A DNA stretch of 64,000 nt from Arthrobacter cavernae (GTDB taxonomy: Bacteria; Actinomycetota; Actinomycetes; Actinomycetales; Micrococcaceae): the NCBI RefSeq assembly GCF_017368795.1, contig NZ_JAFNLL010000029.1, positions 39,980 through 103,979 on the forward strand, written 5' to 3'. Each line of letters begins with the position of its first letter. Position 1 is the stretch's first letter. The notes beneath the pieces were generated by a model. It had not been told where the DNA came from, searched no databases, and worked only from the letters and a program-made list of their open reading frames with translations. Shown here piece after piece: positions 24,702 to 33,259 of the stretch. Both the position numbers and the translations under genes were made by a program.

Positions 24702-26870
24702 CTATCCCGCCTGCGCGAGGGCCAACGGCAGCACAGCGGCGGCACCGGACTGCCGCAGCGCGCGGCCGGCGATGGTCAGGGTCCAGCGGCTGTCCACGAG
24801 GTCATCGACCAGCAGGATGCTCTGCCCCTGGAAATCCGCAAGCGCGTCGTTCAGTTCCGGTCCAACAACCAGCCTGTCCCATACTCCGGCCAGCCGGTAG
24901 GCGCTGTTGCCGCCGCGGCCGCCGGTGGGGCCGCCGTGCTGAAGCTGCAATTGCCCAACGTACGGCATCCGGCCGATGCCGGCGATTCCCTGGGCCAGCG
25001 ATTCCACCAGGCGGGGCTTGCCACGCGAGGGAAGACTCACGACGGCGGCGGGCCGCCCGCCGCCGCTCCACGGTGTGGTGCGACCATCGGCCCCGGACCA
25101 TTCCCGCAGCACCTGAACGCAGGCCTGGAGCATGCCGGGATCCACCTCGCGGTCCGGCGCCCCGGCGGCAAACAGCTCGCGAAGGGCACCGCCCCAGCCA
25201 AGGTCCGTCAGCCGGGCCAGGACACGGCCCTCGAAGATGCTTTCGTCCGCTTTGATCTTGCCCTTGACCCCAACACCCAGGCGGTCCATGCCGCTGGGCC
25301 ACTGGAGCCGCGGTTCCAGTGCAATGCCGGCGCGGCGGAGCGTCTGCCCGGCAGACTCGGCAGCGGCCGCCGCAACATCAGTGGGGAACCAGCGGCCGGC
25401 GCAGTTGTCGCAGCGTCCGCAAGCGGCTGCGGTCTCGTCATCCAGGACGGAGGTGATGTACTCCATCCGGCAGCCTGCCGTGTCCTGGTAGATGACCATG
25501 GAATCTTGCTCGTCGACGCGGGCCTCCGCAATCCGGGCGTAGCGTTCGGCATCGTAAATCCAAGGGCGGCCTGTGGAACGCCAGCCGCCTCCGACCCTTT
25601 CCACAGCACCGTCCACGGCAAGGACCTTCAGGAGTAGTTCAAGCGGTGTCCTTCGCAGATCCACCCGGGCCTCCAACGCCACGGTGGATATGGCGCTGCC
25701 GGCGTCCGCCAACGTGGAAAGGACTGCCGCAGCCTTCTCCTCGGACGGCATTGACGCGGTGGCGAAGTACTGCCAGATCTCGCGGTCTTCGGAACCTGGC
25801 AACAGCAGGACATCGGCGTTGGCAGCGCCGCGGCCCGCACGTCCGACTTGCTGGTAGTAGGCCACGGGCGAGGACGGGGCGCCGAGGTGGATGACAAAGC
25901 CCAGGTCCGGCTTATCGAAACCCATCCCCAGGGCCGAGGTGGCCACCAGGGCCTTGACCTGGTTGTCCTTGAGCAGCTGTTCGGCGCGTTCACGGTCCGC
26001 GGGGTCCGTCCGTCCCGTGTAGGAGAGGACATGGTGGCCTGCTTCGGACAACAAGCGGGCCGTGTCTTCCGCGGCGGAGACAGTCAGAGTGTAGATGATG
26101 CCGCTGCCTGGCATGTCCGAGAGATGCGTCAGAAGCCAGCCGAGCCGGTCCCGGGAATCGGCGAGCGTCAGTACGCCCAGCCGCAACGATTCGCGGCCGA
26201 GGGCACCACGGAGGGTCAGCACTCCGGCGCCCAACTGTTCCTCGATGTCGTGGACCACTCGTGAGTTGGCCGTTGCGGTGGTGGCCAGGGTGGGGACGCT
26301 TTCCGGGAGCTGTTCAATGAGGTCTGCGATGCGGCGGTAGTCGGGCCGGAAGTCGTGCCCCCAGTCCGAGATGCAGTGGGCCTCGTCGATCACCAGCAGC
26401 CCGGTCCGCCGGATGAGTTCGGGGAGTTGGTTTTCCCGGAACGAGGGATTGGTGAGGCGCTCGGGCGATACCAGCAGGACATCGACCTCATCCGCAGCCA
26501 ACTGCTCCAGGATGCTGTCCCATTCAAGGGCATTGGCTGAGTTGATCGCCACGGCGCGTACGCCTGCGCGGGCTGCCGCAGCCACCTGGTCCCGCATCAG
26601 GGCAAGAAGTGGCGACACGATCAGCGTGGGCCCGGCCCCGCGGCGGCGCAACAGCAGCGAGGAGACGAAGTAGACGGCCGACTTTCCCCAGCCGGTGCGC
26701 TGGACCACCAAGGCGCGGCGCCCCGCGTCCACGAGGGCTTCAATGGCCTCGAACTGGCCATCGTGGAATTCGGCCCCGGGGTGCCCCACGAGCTCACGCA
26801 GGCACTCGAGTGCCTGCTGACGGGTGGAAGACTGGACTGGAGCGACTGCCGCATCCGGGGTATTGGCCAT
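24702..26870 (-). CDS. recQ: RecQ-family DNA helicase with C-terminal phosphoribosyltransferase-like domain
   Basis: A 722-residue superfamily 2 helicase. Walker A is TGWGKSAVYF, motif II IDEAHCISDWGHDFRPDY, motif III TTATANS and motif VI QQVGRAGRG. A zinc-binding cluster follows (CRMEYI, then CGRCDNC). Around residues 560-722 it continues into a region ending ILLVDDLVDSRWTLT, the PRPP-loop signature of type I phosphoribosyltransferases. This fusion is a variant seen in actinobacteria. The helicase unwinds 3'-5'; what the extra domain does is unknown. It shares a transcript with the DHA2 exporter. Confidence 0.9.
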   Translation of the reverse strand: MANTPDAAVAPVQSSTRQQALECLRELVGHPGAEFHDGQFEAIEALVDAGRRALVVQRTGWGKSAVYFVSSLLLRRRGAGPTLIVSPLLALMRDQVAAAARAGVRAVAINSANALEWDSILEQLAADEVDVLLVSPERLTNPSFRENQLPELIRRTGLLVIDEAHCISDWGHDFRPDYRRIADLIEQLPESVPTLATTATANSRVVHDIEEQLGAGVLTLRGALGRESLRLGVLTLADSRDRLGWLLTHLSDMPGSGIIYTLTVSAAEDTARLLSEAGHHVLSYTGRTDPADRERAEQLLKDNQVKALVATSALGMGFDKPDLGFVIHLGAPSSPVAYYQQVGRAGRGAANADVLLLPGSEDREIWQYFATASMPSEEKAAAVLSTLADAGSAISTVALEARVDLRRTPLELLLKVLAVDGAVERVGGGWRSTGRPWIYDAERYARIAEARVDEQDSMVIYQDTAGCRMEYITSVLDDETAAACGRCDNCAGRWFPTDVAAAAAESAGQTLRRAGIALEPRLQWPSGMDRLGVGVKGKIKADESIFEGRVLARLTDLGWGGALRELFAAGAPDREVDPGMLQACVQVLREWSGADGRTTPWSGGGRPAAVVSLPSRGKPRLVESLAQGIAGIGRMPYVGQLQLQHGGPTGGRGGNSAYRLAGVWDRLVVGPELNDALADFQGQSILLVDDLVDSRWTLTIAGRALRQSGAAAVLPLALAQAG

Positions 26871-26916
26871 GGATTCAGTATTCCAGCCGGCACCGACAGC
26901 AAGAACCGCGGGTCCT

Positions 26917-26947
26917 GGCTATGTGGACAAGCGTTGTACACATAGCC
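26917..26947. promoter_or_regulatory. Hairpin made of two head-to-head DnaA-box-like sequences
   Basis: A 31-base near-perfect inverted repeat (arms of 14, one mismatch, loop GCG) lies in the divergent recQ-phosphomannomutase promoter region. The inner part reads TGTGGACAA, GCG, TTGTACACA. These are TTGTCCACA (reverse strand) and TTGTACACA (forward), both matching the DnaA-box pattern TTWTNCACA except for G at W. It may instead be an operator of another dimeric regulator. Confidence 0.55.
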
Positions 26948-26993
26948 GGCCTGAGTGGCGGACACATCCGCCGACCACAGTAGGATAAAGCCC

Positions 26994-28412
26994 GTGACTA
27001 GCGAGCAGAACAAGACATTCGACCTGTCGGCCTCCTTCAAGGCCTACGACGTCCGCGGCATTGTGGGCGAATCCATCACGGCCGAAATCGTCGAAGCGGT
27101 GGGCGCCGCCTTCGTCGACGCCCTTGGGCTGGGCGGTGAAACCGTCCTCGTGGGCGGTGACATGCGTCCCTCCTCCCCTGAGTTCACCCAGGCATTCGCC
27201 TCCGGCGCCGCTCAGCGTGGGGCCAACGTCCAACTCCTGGATCTCATCTCCACCGACGAGCTTTACTACGCCTGCGGCGCCCTCAACGCAGCCGGCGCCA
27301 CGTTCACCGCAAGCCACAACCCGGCCGAGTACAACGGCATCAAGATGTCCAAGGCCGGCGCACAGCCCATCTCCTCGGAAACCGGGCTCAAGGAAGTCCA
27401 GGCCCTCGCCGAGCAGTACCTGAACCAGGGCAGCATCCCCGCCGCGGAAACGCGGGGCCAGATCAGCGTCCGCGACGTCCTCAAGGACTACTCCGAGTAC
27501 CTGCGCAAGCTCGTTGACCTCAGCGGCTCCCGCCCCCTGAAGATCGTGGTGGACGCCGGAAACGGCATGGCGGGCCTCACCACGCCGGCCGTCCTGGGCG
27601 ACAAACTGCTTCCCGCGCTGCCGTTCGAGATCATCCCGCTCTACTTCGAGCTGGACGGCTCCTTCCCGAACCACCCGGCCAACCCGCTTGAGCCGGAAAA
27701 CCTGCGCGACCTGCAGGCCGCCGTCGTCAAGCACGGCGCCGACATCGGCCTGGCGTTCGACGGCGACGCCGACCGCTGCTTCGTCATCGACGAAAAGGGC
27801 GAACCCGTGTCTCCGTCCGCCATCACCGGCATGGTGGCGCGCCGCGAAATCGCGCGCGCCCAGGCTGCCGGCGAGGCAACCCCCGTCATCATCCACAACC
27901 TGCTGACCTCGAAGGCCGTCCCGGAACTCGTGGCCAAGGACGGCGGCCGTGCGGTCCGCACCCGCGTGGGCCATTCCTTCATCAAGGCCGTCATGGCAGA
28001 GGAAGGCGCCGTGTTCGGCGGGGAGCACTCCGCCCACTTCTACTTCCGCGACTTCTGGAACGCAGACACCGGCATGCTGGCCGCCATGCACGTCCTGGCA
28101 GCACTGGGCGAGCAGGACGGCCCGCTGTCCGAGCTCGGCCGCCAGTACGAGCCCTACGTTTCCTCCGGGGAGATCAACTCCGAGATCGAAGACAAGGCCG
28201 GCGCAATCGAACGCGTCCGTGCCGACTTCGAAGGCGATGACATCGAGATCGACCACATGGACGGCAGCACGTTCAGCGCCAAGGACGGCAGCTGGTGGTT
28301 CAACCTGCGCCCGTCCAACACGGAGCCCTTCCTGCGCCTGAACGCCGAAGCCAAGGACCAGGCCACCATGGCCAGCGTCCGGGACCGCGTCCTGGGCCTC
28401 GTCAGGGCATAG
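26994..28412 (+). CDS. manB: Phosphomannomutase/phosphoglucomutase
   Basis: A 472-residue alpha-D-phosphohexomutase. The phosphoserine loop TASHNPAEYNG has its Ser at about 107; the Mg loop DGDADR is at 256-261; the sugar-binding loop is GEHSAHF; the phosphate-binding loop RPSNTEPFLR is near the C-terminus. It interconverts mannose-6-P/glucose-6-P and the 1-phosphates for nucleotide-sugar and cell-envelope synthesis. GTG at 26994 with AGGATAAAG upstream is the likely start; the ATG 39 bases earlier has no ribosome site and lies on the hairpin side. Confidence 0.93.
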   Translation: MTSEQNKTFDLSASFKAYDVRGIVGESITAEIVEAVGAAFVDALGLGGETVLVGGDMRPSSPEFTQAFASGAAQRGANVQLLDLISTDELYYACGALNAAGATFTASHNPAEYNGIKMSKAGAQPISSETGLKEVQALAEQYLNQGSIPAAETRGQISVRDVLKDYSEYLRKLVDLSGSRPLKIVVDAGNGMAGLTTPAVLGDKLLPALPFEIIPLYFELDGSFPNHPANPLEPENLRDLQAAVVKHGADIGLAFDGDADRCFVIDEKGEPVSPSAITGMVARREIARAQAAGEATPVIIHNLLTSKAVPELVAKDGGRAVRTRVGHSFIKAVMAEEGAVFGGEHSAHFYFRDFWNADTGMLAAMHVLAALGEQDGPLSELGRQYEPYVSSGEINSEIEDKAGAIERVRADFEGDDIEIDHMDGSTFSAKDGSWWFNLRPSNTEPFLRLNAEAKDQATMASVRDRVLGLVRA

Positions 28413-28421
28413 GGGACGCCC

Positions 28422-28928
28422 ATGACTGAAGCATCCTGGCGCGATTCCGTGCCTGAGGCCTCCGCCGCCGATCTTGAAACCCTGCTGGGCACCGGGATCG
28501 GGGCCGCCCGCGAACAGCTTGAAGAGCACGGCGGCTTCCTGCCGTTCGCCCTGGTCATGGAGCACGGCAGCGACATCCGTCTGCTCGCCGTCGCTCCCGA
28601 AGCAGGCCGCGTCGAGAGAGCAGGCAGTGCTGAGGCAGCCAACGGCGAGGCCGGGGATCAGGATGAGTCCGGTTTCGACGCCGACTCGATGATCCAGGAC
28701 CTCACCGAGCTGCTGCGCCAGAACCGCGGCGACTTCCGCGCTGCGGCGCTGGTCTGCGACATCATGCTCGTGGACGAGGACTCCGATGCCATCCACGTTG
28801 CTGCCGAGCACTGTGACGGTTCGGTCTTCGCGGCCGTCCTCCCCTACGGCCCTGGCGCCACGGGCCCTGCTCTGGAGTTCGGCCAGCTTGCTGCGGACAC
28901 CAACGAGCCCGTGGTCTGGGTCGACTAG
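28422..28928 (+). CDS. Conserved hypothetical protein downstream of phosphomannomutase
   Basis: A 168-residue soluble acidic protein that I do not recognise. It has an alpha/beta-looking N-terminus (FLPFALVMEHGSDIRLLAV), a Glu/Ala/Gly-rich linker near residues 63-85, and a C-terminal half with two hydrophobic strands (ALVCDIMLVDED; SVFAAVLPYGPG). No signal peptide or membrane span. It starts 9 bases after the mutase stop, so it is co-transcribed with it. Codon use is like its neighbours, supporting a real gene. Confidence 0.75.
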   Translation: MTEASWRDSVPEASAADLETLLGTGIGAAREQLEEHGGFLPFALVMEHGSDIRLLAVAPEAGRVERAGSAEAANGEAGDQDESGFDADSMIQDLTELLRQNRGDFRAAALVCDIMLVDEDSDAIHVAAEHCDGSVFAAVLPYGPGATGPALEFGQLAADTNEPVVWVD

Positions 28929-28950
28929 ACCGGGCTAGTAGGCTGCCGTC

Positions 28951-29400
28951 ATGAAAATCAACGCGTTCGCAGACGTCAGCCTGCGCGCACTGCTGGTGCT
29001 GGCCTCGGCACCTCAGGGGGAACTGCTGACGACGCAGACCATCGCCGACGCCGTCGGAACACCCTACAACCATGTCAGTAAGGCTGTGATCCGGCTCCGT
29101 GAACTGGGGCTGATCGACGTCGAGCGCGGCCGCAACGGCGGCTCAAGGCTCAACCAGGCAGGCCGGACCGTCACCGCGGGAACCCTGCTCCGGAACCTCG
29201 ATACCCGCCAGGATCCTGCCGAGTGCACCACTCCGCATGGCGACTGCCCGCTCATCCTGGACTGCGGACTGCGCCATGCGATGGCCCGGGCCCGGGAGGC
29301 CTTCTACCGGGAGCTCGACGACGTGGTGGTCGCCCAGCTGCCGAACGCGCGCCAGATGGCGCCGGTTTTCGCGGGCATCGGCCTTCGCCCGGGCCTCTAG
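28951..29400 (+). CDS. nsrR: Rrf2-family regulator, NsrR-like nitric-oxide sensor
   Basis: A 149-residue Rrf2 protein. Winged helix at about residues 1-65 (DVSLRALLVLASA; HVSKAVIRLRELGLI; RGRNGGSRL). Three cysteines for an iron-sulfur cluster are at 92, 99 and 105 in ECTTPHGDCPLILDC, the spacing of NsrR/IscR types. NsrR represses the NO-detoxifying flavohemoglobin gene hmp until NO destroys the cluster. An hmp relic and a matching palindrome follow the gene, which supports NsrR over other Rrf2 members. Confidence 0.88.
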   Translation: MKINAFADVSLRALLVLASAPQGELLTTQTIADAVGTPYNHVSKAVIRLRELGLIDVERGRNGGSRLNQAGRTVTAGTLLRNLDTRQDPAECTTPHGDCPLILDCGLRHAMARAREAFYRELDDVVVAQLPNARQMAPVFAGIGLRPGL

Positions 29401-29436
29401 GCTCGATTTGCACCGGTCTTCTACGAGTGCAGAAAT

Positions 29437-29462
29437 TAGATTGAATCTAGCATTTCAAATGC
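29437..29462. promoter_or_regulatory. Two abutting palindromes, probable NsrR operator
   Basis: TAGATTGAATCTA (29437-29449) is followed with no gap by GCATTTCAAATGC (29450-29462). The second agrees with the core of the known NsrR site (GCATTTNAAATGC). They lie between the nsrR stop and the hmp relic, where an hmp promoter operator is expected. Confidence 0.65.
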
Positions 29463-29721
29463 GGCTTTTGCCACCCACCTGGTCAACAACCCGGGCACGC
29501 TGCGGGAAGCCGTACTGTCCCGGATCGCGCACAAGCACGCCCAACAGCACGATGTGGAGCCCGGCCAGTACATCAGCGTCCGGGTCCGGCTCGCTGACGG
29601 AATCCGGCAGGTCCGCCAGTACTCCCTCTCCGGAGAAGCCGGCACCAGCCGCACCTTCACGCCCTTCATGAAGAAGATCCACTACGAGGTCTTCGGCCCC
29701 GACAGCTGGCTGGCCTCCTAA
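29440..29721 (+). pseudogene. hmp: Relic of flavohemoglobin gene hmp
   Basis: One open frame of about 93 codons with no usable start joins three separate pieces of an Hmp flavohemoglobin (~400 residues). First a globin piece (AAFATHLVNNPGTL, VLSRIAHKHA), then an FAD-domain piece (VEPGQYISVRVRLADG, VRQYSLSGE), then the extreme C-terminus (IHYEVFGPDSWLA) and a stop. The proximal heme region, most of the reductase domain and the start are gone. An in-frame TAG lies right upstream. Deletions kept the frame, which is unusual for decay. The NO dioxygenase activity must be lost from this copy. Confidence 0.85.
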
Positions 29722-29731
29722 GCAGCGCCGG

Positions 29732-29791
29732 AGTTTATGTACAGCTGTCGCCCTCATGAGCGGCGATAGGGGCGTGAACTGTACATAAACT
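29732..29791. repeat. 60-bp palindromic repeat, copy 1
   Basis: Perfect 13-bp terminal inverted repeats (AGTTTATGTACAG and CTGTACATAAACT) flank a 34-base centre containing CCTCATG and TAGGGGC. The same element occurs at 49587-49647. It sits between the hmp relic and the pckG terminator. No target duplication is evident. Confidence 0.8.
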
Positions 29792-29799
29792 GCGGGAAC

Positions 29800-29845
29800 G
29801 ACGGCGCCCCCGCACCTTTCTTACAAAAGGTGCGGGGGCGCCGTC
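29800..29845. terminator. Terminator of pckG
   Basis: A perfect 20-bp inverted repeat (29800-29819 and 29826-29845) with a 6-base loop lies just after the pckG stop. It is GC-rich with an A/T end and would stop transcription from either side. Confidence 0.85.
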
Positions 29846-29863
29846 GTACTTTCCGTTGGGGAC

Positions 29864-31690
29864 CTAGCCCAGGCGGGACTTCAGTCCGTCAAGCTCTGCC
29901 AGAAGCGCGGCCGGCAGGGAACCGCCGAACTTTGCGTACCATTCCTCAATGGAGGCCAGCTCGGTCTCCCACTCGGCGGGGTCCACGCGGACGGCGTCCT
30001 CGACCTGGGCCGGGGTCATGTCCAGGCCCTCAAGGTCGATCGACGCGCCGGTCGGCACGAAGCCGATGGGGGTCTCCACGGCCTCGGCCTTGCCCTCGAG
30101 GCGCTCGATGGCCCACTTGAGGACGCGGGCGTTGTCGCCGAAACCGGGCCAGGCGAAAGCACCCTCGGCCGTGCGGCGGAACCAGTTGACCAGGAAGATC
30201 TTGGGCAGCCGCTCGGGGTTGGCCTTAGCGGACAGGTTCACCCAGTGGTTCAGGTAGTCGCCTGCGTCGTAGCCGATGAACGGCAGCATGGCCATGGGGT
30301 CGCGGCGGACCACGCCGACGGCGCCGGCCGCTGCAGCCGTGGTTTCGGAAGACAGCGTGGAACCCATGAAGATGCCGTTGGACCAGTCGCGGGCCTCGGT
30401 GACCAGCGGGATGGTGGTCTTGCGGCGGCCGCCGAACAGGATCGCGGACAGCTCCACGCCCTCCGGGCTGAAGTATTCCTCGGCCAGCATGTCGATCTGG
30501 TCGATCGGCGTGCAGAAGCGCGAGTTCGGGTGTGCGGCCGGAGCGCCCGATTCCGGGGTCCAGTCGTTGCCGCGCCAGTCGGTCAGGTGTGCCGGAGTTT
30601 CCTCGGTCATGCCCTCCCACCAGACGCCGTCGTCGTCGGTCATAGCAACGTTGGTGAAGATGCTGTTGCCCTTGGCGATGGCGCGCATGGCGTTCGGGTT
30701 GGTGCCCCAGCCGGTGCCGGGAGCGACGCCGAACAGGCCGGCCTCGGGGTTGACGGCGCGGAGCTCGCCTTCCTTGCCGAAGCGCATCCAGGTGATGTCG
30801 TCGCCGAGGGTCTCCACCTTCCAGCCCTTGATGGTGGGATCGAGCAGCGCGAGGTTGGTCTTGCCGCACGCGGAGGGGAAGGCAGCGGAGACGTAGTAGG
30901 TCTTCTGCTCCGGGGAGGTCAGCTTCAGGATGAGCATGTGCTCGGCCAGCCAACCCTCGTCGCGGGCCATGACGGAGGCGATGCGCAGGGCGTAGCACTT
31001 CTTGCCGAGCAGGGCGTTGCCGCCGTAGCCGGAACCGAAGGACCAGATGGAGCGCTCTTCCGGGAAGTGCACGATCCACTTGTCCGTGTTGCACGGCCAG
31101 GCGACGTCGGCCTGGCCGGCTTCGAGGGGCGCACCCAGGGAGTGCAGGGCCGGGACGAAGAAGGCGTCGGTCTGGGTAATGCGGTCCAGGACGTCAGTGC
31201 CGATGCGGGCCATGATGCGCATGGAAGCCACAACGTAGGCGGAGTCGGTGATCTCGACGCCGAACTTCGGGTCCTCGGCATCCAGGTGGCCCATGACGAA
31301 CGGGATGACGTACATGGTGCGGCCGCGCATGGAGCCGGCGAACAGTCCGCGCAGCTTCTGCTTCATTTCGGCCGGGGCCATCCAGTTGTTGGTGAAGCCT
31401 GCGTCGCGCTCGTTCTCGGAGCAGATGAAGGTTTGCTCTTCAACGCGGGCAACGTCTGCCGGATCGGAGAATGCCGCGAAGGAGTTCGGGAAGGTCTCCG
31501 GGTTCAGCCTCTTCAGCGTGCCGGCCGCGACGAGTTCGTCGGTCAGCTTCTTGTTTTCCGCTTCGCTGCCGTCGACCCAGTGGATGCGGTCCGGCTGTGT
31601 CAGCTCGGCTACTTCCTCGACCCAGGCCAGCAGGCGTGCATGCGTAGTAGGTGCCTTCTCAAGCAGCGGCAGTCGCGCCAGATCGCCCAT
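29864..31690 (-). CDS. pckG: Phosphoenolpyruvate carboxykinase (GTP)
   Basis: A 608-residue GTP-type PEP carboxykinase, the usual length. The kinase P-loop FPSACGKTN is at about 271-279. Other family blocks are [25 protein letters not shown], the Mn/metal region [10 protein letters not shown] and [17 protein letters not shown]. It converts oxaloacetate and GTP to PEP and CO2 in gluconeogenesis. ATG at 31690 follows GAAGGGAA. A CRP/GlxR-like site and a second palindrome precede it, suggesting carbon-source control. It is monocistronic. Confidence 0.97.
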   Translation of the reverse strand: MGDLARLPLLEKAPTTHARLLAWVEEVAELTQPDRIHWVDGSEAENKKLTDELVAAGTLKRLNPETFPNSFAAFSDPADVARVEEQTFICSENERDAGFTNNWMAPAEMKQKLRGLFAGSMRGRTMYVIPFVMGHLDAEDPKFGVEITDSAYVVASMRIMARIGTDVLDRITQTDAFFVPALHSLGAPLEAGQADVAWPCNTDKWIVHFPEERSIWSFGSGYGGNALLGKKCYALRIASVMARDEGWLAEHMLILKLTSPEQKTYYVSAAFPSACGKTNLALLDPTIKGWKVETLGDDITWMRFGKEGELRAVNPEAGLFGVAPGTGWGTNPNAMRAIAKGNSIFTNVAMTDDDGVWWEGMTEETPAHLTDWRGNDWTPESGAPAAHPNSRFCTPIDQIDMLAEEYFSPEGVELSAILFGGRRKTTIPLVTEARDWSNGIFMGSTLSSETTAAAAGAVGVVRRDPMAMLPFIGYDAGDYLNHWVNLSAKANPERLPKIFLVNWFRRTAEGAFAWPGFGDNARVLKWAIERLEGKAEAVETPIGFVPTGASIDLEGLDMTPAQVEDAVRVDPAEWETELASIEEWYAKFGGSLPAALLAELDGLKSRLG

Positions 31691-31838
31691 CGTGGTTCCC
31701 TTCCTCGGGTTCAGTGGTGTGTCCTAAATGCTAGGGGTCGCGGACCAGACCAATTCGAGGTCAGACATGGGATAACCGAGGGGTCTTGGGGCAAAACCGC
31801 GGAAAATCAAGGAAGCACCTCCCGAATCGCGCCATTTT

Positions 31839-31866
31839 CGTGACCAAGGTCACATAGACCGGTCTA
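31839..31866. promoter_or_regulatory. CRP/GlxR-like site and adjoining palindrome upstream of pckG
   Basis: CGTGACCAAGGTCACA (31839-31854) fits TGTGAN6TCACA with one mismatch. It is followed at once by the 12-base perfect palindrome TAGACCGGTCTA (31855-31866). They lie about 150 bases before pckG on one side and near the tRNA-Arg promoter on the other. The regulators are not known from sequence. Confidence 0.6.
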
Positions 31867-31891
31867 GTTAGCCAGATTACACCGTTTCGAT

Positions 31892-31920
31892 TTGGCACTT
31901 CGCGGGAACTCCAGTAAAGT
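31892..31920 (+). promoter_or_regulatory. Predicted promoter of tRNA-Arg
   Basis: TTGGCA (31892-31897) and TAAAGT (31915-31920) are separated by 17 bases, a near-consensus housekeeping promoter 53 bases before the tRNA. Confidence 0.65.
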
Positions 31921-31973
31921 TTATTGAGGTTCGAGGGGGTCAGAGAAACAGACCGCCGAGAATCACACGAAAT

Positions 31974-32047
<74 letters not shown>

Positions 32048-32053
32048 CAAATG

Positions 32054-32090
32054 AAAGACCCGCACCGCTTCGGCGGTGCGGGTCTTTTTT
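32054..32090 (+). terminator. Terminator after tRNA-Arg
   Basis: A perfect 15-bp stem (AAAGACCCGCACCGC and complement) with TTCG tetraloop and a run of T residues. Confidence 0.92.
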
Positions 32091-32204
32091 CGTTAACCCA
32101 GGCACCGTGATGGCCGGCTTCAGGCGCGTGCCGCACAACAGCGAGGCCCCGCGCCTGGACATCATCCACGGCCAGCACGGGCGTCCGCGCCGCCGTGGCC
32201 GCCA

Positions 32205-32326
32205 TCCTGGCGAAGGTGGGCAAGTAGCCGCCCGGCGGGCTGACCGCAAGCGCCAAGGGCCGCCGTCCTGGCGAAGGTGGGCAAGTAGCCGCCCGGCGGG
32301 CTGACCGCAAGCGCCAAGGGCCGCCG
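32205..32326. repeat. Tandem duplication of a 61-bp unit
   Basis: Two identical 61-base units stand head to tail (32205-32265 and 32266-32326). The end of each unit contains CAAGGGCCGCCGT, the left arm of the nanR terminator, so the duplication copied half of that hairpin. No gene is recognised within 32100-32345. Confidence 0.85.
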
Positions 32327-32361
32327 TCGTACTTGTCAGGAAAGTACGACGGCGGCCCTTG
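32315..32361. terminator. Terminator of the GntR regulator gene
   Basis: A perfect 20-bp stem (arms 32315-32334 and 32342-32361) lies directly after the stop of the regulator gene on the minus strand. Confidence 0.82.
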
Positions 32362-32376
32362 CGTTTGCTGCGGATG

Positions 32377-33105
32377 CTACTCGGAGACGGCCTCTCCGAT
32401 GCGGCTGCGGATGCCGTCGAAGTGGCGGTTGAGCCGCTCGGAGGCGGCGATCTTGTCGCCGGAGGCCACGGCGGTGTAGATGCTGCGGTGCATAGCCGCG
32501 GTGGCGATGAGGTCCTCGTTGCCCATGCCGATCTCCACATGGATCTTGCGATAGACCTTCCAGAAGACGCCCATGAGGTTGAGCAGAAGATCGTTGTTGA
32601 GGGGCTCGAAGAGGCGGCGGTGGAACTCGGCGTCGGCGGCCACGAAATGCTCGCCGGCCGCTGCCTGCTCCTCCATCTTCTTCACGGAGTCCTCGATCAG
32701 GGCCAGCTGCTCGGTGGTCATGACGTCCATGGACGAGCCGATGAGCCCCGATTCCAGGGCCTGCCGGACATCCACCAACTGCAGTGCCTCGACGCCCTGG
32801 TGGCGCAGCGACAGCCGGCCGCGGAAGGACAGGCCATCCGCGAGGGCTTCGAAGTTGCTGGGGGCCACGAACATGCCGAAGCCGTGGCGGATCTCGATCA
32901 CGCCGAGCGCCTGGAGCACCTTGAGGGATTCCCGCAGGGTGTTGCGGCCCACGCCAAGGGCCACGGAAAGCTCGTTTTCGGTGGGCAAGGGGTCACCGGC
33001 CTCGAGTTCACGTTCGAGGATCAGGTCCATGATGTCCGCCTGCAGCGCCCTCAGCCGGGTCTGTGCGCTGAACCGCGCCTGCGGAACGACACCTGAAGTC
33101 GTCAT
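32377..33105 (-). CDS. nanR: GntR/FCD-family regulator of the sialic acid locus (NanR-like)
   Basis: A 242-residue regulator. GntR winged helix at about 15-85 (GDPLPTENELSVALGVGRNTLRESLKVLQALGVIEIR in that order) is followed by an all-helical FCD ligand domain with metal-site residues (EFHRRLF; MHRSIY; LNRHF). ATG at 33105 has AAGGAG five bases upstream; an earlier in-frame start has none. It is divergent from the transporter operon with two matching operator-like sites between. FCD proteins such as NanR bind sialic acid or related acids, so the likely role is repression of the nan operon and itself. Confidence 0.85.
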   Translation of the reverse strand: MTTSGVVPQARFSAQTRLRALQADIMDLILERELEAGDPLPTENELSVALGVGRNTLRESLKVLQALGVIEIRHGFGMFVAPSNFEALADGLSFRGRLSLRHQGVEALQLVDVRQALESGLIGSSMDVMTTEQLALIEDSVKKMEEQAAAGEHFVAADAEFHRRLFEPLNNDLLLNLMGVFWKVYRKIHVEIGMGNEDLIATAAMHRSIYTAVASGDKIAASERLNRHFDGIRSRIGEAVSE

Positions 33106-33238
33106 TGGCTCTCCTTGCGAAAAAATGTGTGGATCTGTCCCCGGAGCCAGGTGGGGCCTAGGACGTGGAATCAGCACGGTGTTAATATTGAGGCGAGCCT
33201 ATCGGCTGCCTGAGAGCAAGTGACTCTCGATATAGAAT

Positions 33239-33259
33239 ATCGGATGTCCCACCTCCTTG
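33239..33259. promoter_or_regulatory. Candidate NanR operator 1
   Basis: Matches the pattern ATCGGAnGTnnnACnTCC found again at 33436. It lies 130 bases upstream of the regulator start. Only the left half is fully conserved as a palindrome. Confidence 0.5.
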
